A stretch of 64,000 nt of DNA from Agreia bicolorata. Lineage in GTDB: Bacteria; Actinomycetota; Actinomycetes; Actinomycetales; Microbacteriaceae. Below the pieces are notes generated by a model. That model saw only the letters and a program-made list of their open reading frames with translations, made no database searches and was not told the DNA's origin. The stretch covers positions 124,001-188,000 of the forward strand of contig NZ_JYFC01000002.1 in assembly GCF_000938265.1 (NCBI RefSeq), read 5' to 3'. Both the position numbers and the translations under genes were made by a program. Below are positions 35,919 to 43,551 of this stretch, piece by piece; the stretch's first letter is position 1, and the number at the start of each line of letters is the position of its first letter.

Positions 35919-35932
35919 TCGAAGCGCTTCGA
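35919..35932. promoter_or_regulatory. LacI operator of the alpha-xyloside operon
   Basis: A perfect 14 bp palindrome, TCGAAGCGCTTCGA, with the central CG step typical of LacI-family sites. It lies 94 bp upstream of the binding-protein ATG. Confidence 0.8.
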
Positions 35933-36025
35933 CAGCTGTCGATAAGCGTACGCCCGACAGCACCACAGATCGTCGGCACCACCGCCGGAAGACCCGGCAA
36001 CTCATCCCTACAAGGAGGTAGACAC

Positions 36026-37321
36026 ATGAAAATGAAACGCACACTCGCCGTGCTCGCCACGGTGGCCGCCGCGGGAGCACTGCTCTCCGGCTGCTCGACT
36101 GCGGCCCCGGCCGAAGACGGAAAGACCCTGAAGCTCTGGCATTTCGAGAGCGAAGACAGCGCGATGGGAATCGCGTGGAACCAGGCCATCAAGACGTTCG
36201 AGGAGGAGACCGGCGCGAAGGTCGAGTTCGAGGCGAAGAGCTTCGAGCAGATCCGCTCGACGTCGAGCCAGGTGCTCAACTCCAATGAGGCCCCCGACAT
36301 CCTCGAATACAACAAGGGCAACGCCACCGCGGGACTTCTCGCGAGCCAGGGTCTGCTCTCGCCGCTCGATGACGCCGTGAAACAGTACGGCTGGGCAGAC
36401 AAGCTGGCGCCGTCGCTGCAGACGACAGCCAAGTACGACGACAAGGGCGTGATGGGCTCGGGCTCCTGGTACGGAATCCCGAACTACGGCGAGTACGTCG
36501 AGGTCTACTACAACAAGGACATGTTCGCGAAGTACGGCATCGCCGTTCCAACGACCTATGACGAGTTCGAGGTGGCCCTGCAAAAGTTCACCGACAACGG
36601 CGTCACCCCGCTGGCCGAGGCCGGAGCCGAGTATCCGATCGGGCAGCTCTGGTACCAGCTGGCGCTCTCGAAGGGTGACAGGTCGTTCGTCGACGACTAC
36701 CAGCTCTACAAGAACCCGGTCGACTGGCAGGGAACCGAGCTCAGCTACGCCAGCGACAAGCTCAAGGAATACGTCGACAAGGGGTACATCTCGAAAGACG
36801 TGACGGGCCTGAAGGCCGAAGACATGGGAACGTCGTTCATCTCGGGCAAGTACCCGATCATGGTCTCGGGCTCCTGGTGGTACGGCCGCATAATCAAGGA
36901 AGCGACCAGCTTCGACTGGGGAACCTTCCTCTTCCCCGGATCGGAGATGGCTCCTGGATCGAGCGGAAACCTCTGGGTGGTTCCCGAGAATGCCGCCAAC
37001 AAAGACTTGGCGTACAAGTTCATCGACATCACCATGCGCCCCGAGATTCAGGCTCTCATCGGCAACAACGGTGGCGTTCCCGTCGCGGCGAACACCGCAG
37101 ACATCACCGACCCGAAGAGCCAGGAATTGATTGCCAACTTCAACACGCTCACGGAGCGAGACGGACTGGCCTTCTACCCTGATTGGCCCACCTCGACGTT
37201 CTACGACCAGATCGTGGCGGCGACGCAGGAGCTGATCAACGGATCGACTACCCCCGAAGAGATGAACACGCAGCTCGGCGACGAGTACGAATCTGGCGTG
37301 GCGGACATCACCGGCAAGTAG
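36026..37321 (+). CDS. Sugar ABC transporter substrate-binding lipoprotein (xyloside uptake)
   Basis: 431 residues, SBP_bac_1 family. The signal peptide ends with lipobox LLSGC (Cys23). Core features are LKLWHFESEDSAMGIAWNQAIKTFEEETGAKVEFEA, NSNEAPDILEYNKGNATAGL, GSWYGIPNYGEYVEVYYNKDMFAKYGI and GKYPIMVSGSWWYGR. AAGGAGG precedes ATG 36026. It is followed by two permeases and an alpha-xylosidase. No ATPase is present, so a shared MsiK-type ATPase elsewhere is expected. Confidence 0.93.
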   Translation: MKMKRTLAVLATVAAAGALLSGCSTAAPAEDGKTLKLWHFESEDSAMGIAWNQAIKTFEEETGAKVEFEAKSFEQIRSTSSQVLNSNEAPDILEYNKGNATAGLLASQGLLSPLDDAVKQYGWADKLAPSLQTTAKYDDKGVMGSGSWYGIPNYGEYVEVYYNKDMFAKYGIAVPTTYDEFEVALQKFTDNGVTPLAEAGAEYPIGQLWYQLALSKGDRSFVDDYQLYKNPVDWQGTELSYASDKLKEYVDKGYISKDVTGLKAEDMGTSFISGKYPIMVSGSWWYGRIIKEATSFDWGTFLFPGSEMAPGSSGNLWVVPENAANKDLAYKFIDITMRPEIQALIGNNGGVPVAANTADITDPKSQELIANFNTLTERDGLAFYPDWPTSTFYDQIVAATQELINGSTTPEEMNTQLGDEYESGVADITGK

Positions 37322-37332
37322 CCCCTTCCCCT

Positions 37333-37380
37333 CCCTTCGACGGGCTCAGGGACCGCTCGTTCCCTGAGCCCATCGAAGGG
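37333..37380. repeat. Inverted R1 pair between binding-protein and permease genes
   Basis: CCCTTCGACGGGCTCAGGGA (37333 on) and its inverted partner TCCCTGAGCCCATCGAAGGG (ending 37380) form a stem of about 20 bp with one mismatch and a short loop. It lies 12 bp after the binding-protein stop and 43 bp before the permease start. Such a hairpin would favour excess binding protein over permease. Confidence 0.75.
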
Positions 37381-37423
37381 CCCCCTCCAAGAACTCCCTC
37401 AGACCGCACGAAAGGGACTTTCC

Positions 37424-38389
37424 ATGGCAACGCTGCCACCCGCCTCCGTCATTGCACGGAGCCGCCGAGCACCGGAGATGAGCCTGCTCCCCGGCGTGCG
37501 CAAAAGAGGCTTCTGGCTCTACTTGATTCCCGGCCTCGTGCTGTTCACGATCATCGTGCTCGTTCCCCTCATCTGGAACATCTACCTCAGCTTCACGTCG
37601 TATCGCGGCATCCGTCCGCCCGAGTGGATCGGCCTCGATAACTGGGCCAAGCTCATGGGCGACGACAAGTTCTGGGTTTCGTTCCAGAACAGCGTCGCGA
37701 TGATCATCGCGATGGTGGTCGTGCCGACACTGCTCGGCCTGGTGCTTGCTGCGCTGCTCTTCGATCTCGTGGGCAAGAAGTTCGGCGGCAAGTTCGCCAG
37801 CTTTCTGCGCGCCACCTACTACCTTCCACAGATTCTGCCCGTCGCCATCGCCGCCATCGTGATCGGCTGGATCCTGCGGCCCGAGAACGGGGCGCTGAAC
37901 ACGGTTCTGGATGCCATCGGCCTCGGAGCTCTGCAGCACAATTGGCTGGGCAGCCCCGACACCGCACTTCTCAGCGTGATGGTCGTGATGGTCTGGGTGC
38001 AGATCGGCTACCCGGTCGTGATCTTTATGGCGGCCCTGCAACGGGTCGACCCGGAGCTGTACGAGGCCGCCGAGCTCGACGGCGCCAATTGGTTTCAGCG
38101 CTTCACGTCGATCACGGTGAGCATCATCCGGCCCGAGATCTACGTGGTCGTGCTCACCGCCACGATCGCGGCCCTCAAGGTCTTCGGGCCGATCTACGCG
38201 CTCACTCGCGGCGGGCCGGGAGACTCCACGATCGTGCCGAGCTACTACTCGTACAGCGAGTTCTTCCAGAGTCAGCAGGTGGGCTACGGGGCGACGATCG
38301 CCACTGCATTGACCGTCGTGATCGTTGCTCTGACGATCATCTTCATCCTTGCCCAGAACCGCGCAGAACGTCTGGAGAACGAACGCTGA
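37424..38389 (+). CDS. Sugar ABC transporter permease (MalF-type)
   Basis: 321 residues with six membrane helices, beginning KRGFWLYLIPGLVLFTIIVLVPLIWNIYLSFTSY. The EAA loop is LYEAAELDGANWFQRFTSITVSIIRPEI. It belongs to the MalF/UgpA-like group of carbohydrate importers. AAAGGGAC lies upstream of the ATG at 37424. The end overlaps the next start (TGATG). Confidence 0.93.
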   Translation: MATLPPASVIARSRRAPEMSLLPGVRKRGFWLYLIPGLVLFTIIVLVPLIWNIYLSFTSYRGIRPPEWIGLDNWAKLMGDDKFWVSFQNSVAMIIAMVVVPTLLGLVLAALLFDLVGKKFGGKFASFLRATYYLPQILPVAIAAIVIGWILRPENGALNTVLDAIGLGALQHNWLGSPDTALLSVMVVMVWVQIGYPVVIFMAALQRVDPELYEAAELDGANWFQRFTSITVSIIRPEIYVVVLTATIAALKVFGPIYALTRGGPGDSTIVPSYYSYSEFFQSQQVGYGATIATALTVVIVALTIIFILAQNRAERLENER

Positions 38390-39282
38390 TGACTGCCACA
38401 CTGCAACGCCCTTCGACGGGAGCAGGGAACGCCGTGCTCAAGCCGCACCGGCAGAAGCCGCGACGGACCGTCGGTGACTGGATTCTGCTGATCGCCGTCA
38501 TCCTCGTCGCCGCCCTGATCGCCGTGCCGTTTCTCATCATTCTGGTGAACTCGTTCAAATCGCCGTCCGACTACGCCAACGGCGGCCCGCTCAGTCTGCC
38601 CTCGAACATCTACCTCGACGGCATCGTCAACTTCTGGCAGCGGGTGAACTTTCCGGAGAAGCTCTGGAACAGCTTCTTCATCAGCGGAACGGTCGCCGTT
38701 TTCGCGGTGATCGTCTCGGTCTTCAACGCCTACGCCATCGGAATCGGCCGGGTGAAGGGTCGTGTCTGGGTGCTGGTGCTGTTCATGATCGCCAACACCC
38801 TGCCGCAGGAGGCGATGCTCTACCCCCTGTACTTCATGTTCAAACAGGTGGGCCTCTACGACAACGTGTGGAGCGTGATCATCATCTTCACCGTGGTGCA
38901 GAGCGCCTTCGGCACATATCTGCTGTCGGCCGTCTTCGGCACCTTCCCGAAGGAGATCATCGAGGCTGCCTCGCTCGACGGCGCAACCCGCTGGCAGATC
39001 CTTCTGCGGGTCATCGTTCCGATCAGCCGGCCGACCCTCTCGGTGCTGCTCATCTTCTTCTTCATCTGGACCTGGAACGAGTTCCTCATTCCCCTCACGT
39101 TCCTGGTCTCGAACGCCAACCAGACGGTTCCCGTCGCGATCACCGCCCTGCAGGGAGACAGGCTCATGGATGTGACGACCACGAGTGCCTCCGCACTGCT
39201 CGGCCTCATCCCGACGCTCATCTTCTTCCTCATCTTCCAACGAACGCTGACCCGCGGCATTACCGTCGGCTCGACCAAGTAA
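38389..39282 (+). CDS. Sugar ABC transporter permease (MalG-type)
   Basis: 297 residues with six helices. It begins DWILLIAVILVAALIAVPFLIILVNSFKS, and its EAA loop is EIIEAASLDGATRWQILLRVIVPISRPTL. It is the MalG/AraQ-like partner of the previous permease. Codons 7-14 (QRPSTGAG) fall on an R1-like sequence at 38409-38431, so part of the cytosolic N-terminal tail looks repeat-derived. Confidence 0.93.
   Translation: MTATLQRPSTGAGNAVLKPHRQKPRRTVGDWILLIAVILVAALIAVPFLIILVNSFKSPSDYANGGPLSLPSNIYLDGIVNFWQRVNFPEKLWNSFFISGTVAVFAVIVSVFNAYAIGIGRVKGRVWVLVLFMIANTLPQEAMLYPLYFMFKQVGLYDNVWSVIIIFTVVQSAFGTYLLSAVFGTFPKEIIEAASLDGATRWQILLRVIVPISRPTLSVLLIFFFIWTWNEFLIPLTFLVSNANQTVPVAITALQGDRLMDVTTTSASALLGLIPTLIFFLIFQRTLTRGITVGSTK
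38409..38431. repeat. R1 copy inside the permease coding region
   Basis: CCCTTCGACGGGAGCAGGGA plus ACG differs from the R1 form CCCTTCGACGGGCTCAGGGA plus ACG at two adjacent bases only. It is read as part of the permease N-terminal tail. Confidence 0.6.
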
Positions 39283-39300
39283 TTCCTAGTAAGGGCACAC

Positions 39301-41568
39301 ATGAAATTCACCGACGGTTTCTGGCAGGTACGGCCGGGAGTCACCCCGCTCTACGCGCAGGAGGCCTACGACATCTGGCCTGAGGGCGAGAACGGTCTCG
39401 TTGTGACAGCGCCGACCATGGCCATCGAGAAGCGGGGCGATGTACTGAACCGCCCCGTGCTCACCGTGGCGCTATCGTCACCGCTTCCGAACATCATCGG
39501 CGTCAAGGTCTCGCACTTCACCGGTGGTCGCGACGAGCGCGGCTTCGATCTCGTCGGCGCCGAAGAAGGGCACGGCATCGTCTCGATCACCGACCAAAGC
39601 GGTGTGCTCACGTCGGGCGAACTGAGCGTCACGGCGCGGAGAGGCGCGCCCTACGGTCTCGTCTTCGAGGCTGCAGGTCGGGTGCTGACAACGGCGGGCG
39701 CCAAGTCGACCGCGCACATGCAGGTGCGACCGGATGCGCAGCTCGACGGCGCCCCGGTCGGCAATGCGCGCGGCGGCACGGCCCGCGCGTTCGCGCCGAA
39801 CTACACGCTTCAGCAGCTGTCGCTGGGAGTCGGCGAACTGGTCTACGGGCTCGGAGAGCGCTTCGGCCCGCTCGTGAAGAACGGCCAGACCGTCGACATC
39901 TGGAACGCGGACGGCGGAACCTCCAGCGAACAGGCCTACAAGAACGTTCCGTTCTATCTCACCAACCGAGGCTACGGCGTGCTGGTCAACCACCCCGGGC
40001 ACGTGTCGTTCGAGATCGGTTCCGAGTCCGTCGAGCGCGTGCAATTCTCTGTCTCCGGCGAGAGTCTCGAGTACTTCATCATCTACGGTCAGACGCCCAC
40101 CGACATCCTCGAGCGGTACACGGCGTTGACCGGCCGGCCGGCCCACGTGCCGGCCTGGTCGTTCGGGTTGTGGCTCTCGACGTCGTTCACGACCTCGTAC
40201 GACGAGGAAACGGTCTCGTCGTTCATCGACCAGATGGCCGCGCGCGATCTTCCCGTGAGTGTCTTCCATTTCGATTGCTTCTGGATGCGTGAGTTCAACT
40301 GGTGCGACTTCGAATGGGATCCGCGGGTGTTCCCCGACCCTGACGGCATGCTGGAGCGACTGCACAACAAAGGCCTGCGCATGTCTGTGTGGATCAATCC
40401 GTATATCGCGCAGCGTTCTCCGCTCTTCGCCGAAGCGAAGGAGGCCGGCTTCCTTGTGAAGCGCCCCGACGGATCGGTCTGGCAGTGGGACCTATGGCAA
40501 GCGGGCATGGGACTCGTCGACTTCACGAACCCCGGCGCGACAGAGTGGTTCAAAGAGAAGCTGCGCGTGCTGCTGCGTCAGGGAGTCGATGCATTCAAGA
40601 CCGACTTCGGCGAGCGCATCCCGCTCGAGGTCGACTACTTCGACGGCTCGAGCCCGGAGCGCATGCACAATTACTACGCGCAGCTCTACAACAAGGCCGT
40701 GTTCGAGGTGCTCGAAGAGGAGCGTGGTGTGGGGGATGCCGTGCTGTTCGCGCGCTCGGCGACGGTCGGCGGGCAGAGCCTTCCGGTGCACTGGGGCGGT
40801 GACTCCACGTCGAGCTACGAGTCGATGGCCGAGACGTTGCGCGGTGGGCTTTCGCTGGCGTTCAGCGGGTTCGGGTTCTGGAGCCACGACATCGGAGGCT
40901 TCGAAGGAACACCGGATGCCGGTGTCTTCAAACGCTGGACCGCGTTCGGCCTGCTGTCGAGTCACAGCCGTTTCCACGGCTCGAACTCGCATCGGGTGCC
41001 GTGGGCATTCGATGAGGAGGCTGTCGAAGTCACTCGGTTCTTCACGAAGCTGAAGCTCCAGCTGATGCCGTATCTCTACGCGGCGGGGCTCGAGGCCGGT
41101 CGGCGGGGAACGCCGATCCTGCGCCCGATGGCGCTGGAGTTCCCCGAGGACAGGGGCGCCGCCTACCTCGACACCCAGTACATGCTCGGGCACGATCTGC
41201 TGGTGGCGCCCGTGTTCTCGGAATCCGGCGAGGTCGAGTTCTATCTGCCCGCCGGTCGCTGGACGAACTACTTCACCGGCGAGGTGGTACAGGGCGGCGG
41301 CTGGCGCACCGAGCGGCACGGCTTTATGTCGCTGCCCCTCTATGTTCGCGAGTCAGCCGTGCTGCCGATCGGTGCACGCACAGACCGCCCCGACTACGAC
41401 TACCTCGACGGCCTCGAGCTGCGGGTGTACCCGGGGGCAGACGGCGAGACCTCGCTCACGGTCACGAACCCGGACGGCCGCGACGCGACCTTCACGGTGA
41501 CGCGCTCATCGGGCACGGCCACGGTGGCGACGGACTCTGCGGTCGAGGTCACCACCACGGTGCTCTGA
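39301..41568 (+). CDS. yicI: Alpha-xylosidase (glycoside hydrolase family 31)
   Basis: 755 residues, close in length to YicI. The N-terminal beta domain runs to about 250. The catalytic barrel follows, with FHFDCFWMREFNWCDFEWDP, the nucleophile motif FKTDFGERIP (Asp in KTDFGE, at about residue 438) and the acid region HWGGDSTSSYESM. The KTDFGERIP form is the YicI-type alpha-xylosidase signature, as opposed to the DMNE form of alpha-glucosidases. It releases xylose from alpha-xylosides such as isoprimeverose derived from xyloglucan. It follows the permease by 18 bp. Confidence 0.93.
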   Translation: MKFTDGFWQVRPGVTPLYAQEAYDIWPEGENGLVVTAPTMAIEKRGDVLNRPVLTVALSSPLPNIIGVKVSHFTGGRDERGFDLVGAEEGHGIVSITDQSGVLTSGELSVTARRGAPYGLVFEAAGRVLTTAGAKSTAHMQVRPDAQLDGAPVGNARGGTARAFAPNYTLQQLSLGVGELVYGLGERFGPLVKNGQTVDIWNADGGTSSEQAYKNVPFYLTNRGYGVLVNHPGHVSFEIGSESVERVQFSVSGESLEYFIIYGQTPTDILERYTALTGRPAHVPAWSFGLWLSTSFTTSYDEETVSSFIDQMAARDLPVSVFHFDCFWMREFNWCDFEWDPRVFPDPDGMLERLHNKGLRMSVWINPYIAQRSPLFAEAKEAGFLVKRPDGSVWQWDLWQAGMGLVDFTNPGATEWFKEKLRVLLRQGVDAFKTDFGERIPLEVDYFDGSSPERMHNYYAQLYNKAVFEVLEEERGVGDAVLFARSATVGGQSLPVHWGGDSTSSYESMAETLRGGLSLAFSGFGFWSHDIGGFEGTPDAGVFKRWTAFGLLSSHSRFHGSNSHRVPWAFDEEAVEVTRFFTKLKLQLMPYLYAAGLEAGRRGTPILRPMALEFPEDRGAAYLDTQYMLGHDLLVAPVFSESGEVEFYLPAGRWTNYFTGEVVQGGGWRTERHGFMSLPLYVRESAVLPIGARTDRPDYDYLDGLELRVYPGADGETSLTVTNPDGRDATFTVTRSSGTATVATDSAVEVTTTVL

Positions 41569-41578
41569 CCCGCCCGGC

Positions 41579-41651
41579 GCGCCGAACGCGGGTGTTCGCG
41601 CCCGGCGCGGTGGCGTGGCCACCGCGTCTCGCGAGAACACCCGCGCTGGGC
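41579..41651. repeat. R3 palindromic repeat, copy B
   Basis: Outer arms CGCGGGTGTTCGCG (41587-41600) and CGCGAGAACACCCGCG (41630-41645, two extra bases). Inner stem CGCGGTGGC (41606-41614) and GCCACCGCG (41618-41626). Confidence 0.85.
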
Positions 41652-41671
41652 GTGCACGCCAGGCCCGGCGC

Positions 41672-41803
41672 GCCGACTCGATCAGAGGCGTTCAACCGAC
41701 TCGGCGCAGAAGCACCTTCCCGGGCCGCGGAGGGTGCTTCTGCGCCGAGTGGGTGCGCGTTCGAGTGGATGCGCGCCCCGGTGGCCCCCCCCGTGGATGC
41801 GAG
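41672..41803. repeat. R2 repeat, right half with perfect 18 bp hairpin
   Basis: Corresponds to the second half of the full R2 copies (CGACTCGATC ... GTGGATGCGAGG). It contains a perfect 18 bp inverted repeat, ACTCGGCGCAGAAGCACC (41699-41716) with its complement at 41733-41750, separated by 16 nt. Confidence 0.8.
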
Positions 41804-41830
41804 GCCGCCCGGGAGCGGCGCAGCCCCGGC

Positions 41831-41902
41831 GCGCCGAACGCGGGTGTTCTCGCGCAGGGCGGTGGCGTGGCCACCGCGCCGCGCGAGAACACCCGCGCTG
41901 GG
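41831..41902. repeat. R3 palindromic repeat, copy C
   Basis: A perfect 16 bp outer stem CGCGGGTGTTCTCGCG (41839-41854) and its complement (41882-41897), with inner stem GCGGTGGC (41859-41866) and GCCACCGC (41870-41877). It ends 11 bp from the dctA stop. Confidence 0.85.
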
Positions 41903-41913
41903 CACATCCGGCG

Positions 41914-43362
41914 TCAGGGGCGCGGCGCCGCCTTCGTGGGCTCGACTCCCGTGAGGGCGTGCAGTGAGGCGGTCGACGGGACCGCCGGGTCGACGTTCGA
42001 CGCCGTCGAAGGCTCGGCCGGGGCGTCCGACGTGTGCGCATCCGGGTTCATGCTCTTCTCGTCGAACGGGTCGTTGCCGCCCAGGACGTTACGCACCTGA
42101 CCTTTGTCGACCTCGCCGGTCCACGTGCCGACCAGGAGCGTCGCCACAGCGTTGCCGGTGAAGTTCGTCACGGCGCGGGCCTCCGACATAAAGCGGTCGA
42201 TACCCACGATCACGCCCACGCCGTCGACCAGGTCGGGTCGGAACGACTGCAGCCCGCCCGCGAGGGTCGCGAGCCCGGCGCCGGTGACTCCGGCGGCTCC
42301 CTTCGAGGCGATCATCATAAACAGCAGCAGGCCGATCTGCTCGCCGATCGACATGGGGGTTCCCATGGCGCTGGCGATGAAGAGCGAGGCCATCGTCAGG
42401 TAGATGGCCGTGCCGTCGAGGTTGAACGAGTAACCGGTGGGAACCGTGATGCCGACGACGGGCTTCGAGACTCCGAGGTGCTCCATCTTGGCGATGAGGC
42501 GGGGCAGTGCGGCCTCCGACGACGAGGTGCCGACGATGAGCAGGTACTCGCGGGCCAGGTACTTCATGAGCGAGAAGATGTTCACGCCGGTGACGAGCTT
42601 CAGCAGCGTTCCGAGCACAACGATCACGAAGATCGCGCAGGTCACGTAGAAGCCGATCATCAGCGTGGCCAGTGCCACGACGGCACCCCATCCGGTCGAG
42701 CCGACCACACCCGCGATGGCGCCGAACGCACCGAGCGGGGCCACCCAGAGAACCATCGACAGAATGCGGAAGATCAGCGCCTGCAGCGACTTGATCGCGC
42801 CGAGGATCGGGGCGCCCTTGTCGCCCATCTTCTGCAGGGCGAAGCCCACGAGCAGCGCCACGAAGAGGGTCTGCAGGATGCTGCCATCGACGAGCGACGA
42901 GAACAGCGACACGGGAATGATGCCGAGGAAGAAGTCCTGCGTCGACTCCGCCACGATATTGCTGGTGTCGTAGGTCGACGCCGAGATGTCGAGGCCCTCT
43001 CCCGGATGCAGCAGATTGCCCACCACGAGGCCGATCGCCAGGGCGAACGTCGACATCACGATGAAGTAGCCGAGCGCCAGACCGCCGACCTTGCCGACTG
43101 TCGCCGCCTTCGCGATGGATCCGACGCCGATCACGATCGTGCAGAAGATGATCGGGGCGATCATCATCTTGATCAGGCCCACGAAGGCGGTGCCGATCGG
43201 GGCCAGGGTCTTCGCGAATTCGGGAACAACGAGTCCGACGACGATGCCCGCGACCACAGCGATGATCACCGCGATGTAGAGGTAGTGGTTCTTGTCGAGC
43301 TTCTTGCGAGCCTTTCGACCCGCCGGTGCCGATGAGGATGATCGTGCAGATGAGGTGCTCAT
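41914..43362 (-). CDS. dctA: C4-dicarboxylate/cation symporter DctA
   Basis: 482 residues of the dicarboxylate/amino acid:cation symporter family. Helical segments begin HYLYIAVIIAVVAGIVVGLVVPEF. Family motifs are FVGLIKMMIAPIIFCTIVIGVG, the Ser-rich reentrant loop IVGTSSSEAALPRL, GYSFNLDGTAIYL, TSKGAAGVTGAG-like SKGAAGVTGAG and FMSEARAVTNFTGN. DctA (succinate, fumarate, malate) fits better than the glutamate branch, especially with a DcuS/CitA-type two-component system divergent from it. A polar Ala/Pro/Ser tail of about 55 residues is unusual. ATG 43362 is chosen over 43392. Confidence 0.92.
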   Translation of the reverse strand: MSTSSARSSSSAPAGRKARKKLDKNHYLYIAVIIAVVAGIVVGLVVPEFAKTLAPIGTAFVGLIKMMIAPIIFCTIVIGVGSIAKAATVGKVGGLALGYFIVMSTFALAIGLVVGNLLHPGEGLDISASTYDTSNIVAESTQDFFLGIIPVSLFSSLVDGSILQTLFVALLVGFALQKMGDKGAPILGAIKSLQALIFRILSMVLWVAPLGAFGAIAGVVGSTGWGAVVALATLMIGFYVTCAIFVIVVLGTLLKLVTGVNIFSLMKYLAREYLLIVGTSSSEAALPRLIAKMEHLGVSKPVVGITVPTGYSFNLDGTAIYLTMASLFIASAMGTPMSIGEQIGLLLFMMIASKGAAGVTGAGLATLAGGLQSFRPDLVDGVGVIVGIDRFMSEARAVTNFTGNAVATLLVGTWTGEVDKGQVRNVLGGNDPFDEKSMNPDAHTSDAPAEPSTASNVDPAVPSTASLHALTGVEPTKAAPRP

Positions 43363-43551
43363 GGAATGCCTGTCTTTGTGAGGGGCCGCCACAACACCGT
43401 GGCGACTCTGCCTGAACTACTGCGGCAATCCTGCGGGCGGCGGCCAGGCATCCGACGCTTGTGTTCATACTGTTCGCGCCGCGCCTCTGCGCATTCGACG
43501 TCAACGCGTGAGGCGCGTAGCGTATGTCGGCAGGGCGCAAGGGAGCATTCG
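43363..43551. promoter_or_regulatory. Divergent promoter region between dctA and its two-component system
   Basis: 189 bp without genes. The site AAGGGAG precedes the kinase ATG. I see no strong dyad that I would assign to the response regulator, although the location makes this the expected binding region. Confidence 0.4.

Larger units (their letters stand above)
41569..41913. other. 345 bp gene-free region between convergent genes, filled by R3-R2-R3
   Basis: This region lies between the alpha-xylosidase stop (41568) and the dctA stop (41914). It holds R3 copy B, a half copy of R2, and R3 copy C in sequence. Nothing else is seen. The hairpins probably act as the convergent transcription terminators. 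Confidence 0.8.

Noticed and set aside
36026-39282. Maltose/maltodextrin assignment for the sugar ABC operon
   Set aside because: The GH31 enzyme carries the alpha-xylosidase KTDFGERIP motif rather than the DMNE alpha-glucosidase form, so xyloside is favoured.
31408-41913. CRISPR array suggested by repeated hairpins
   Set aside because: The repeats are dispersed, palindromic and lack regular spacers or cas genes.
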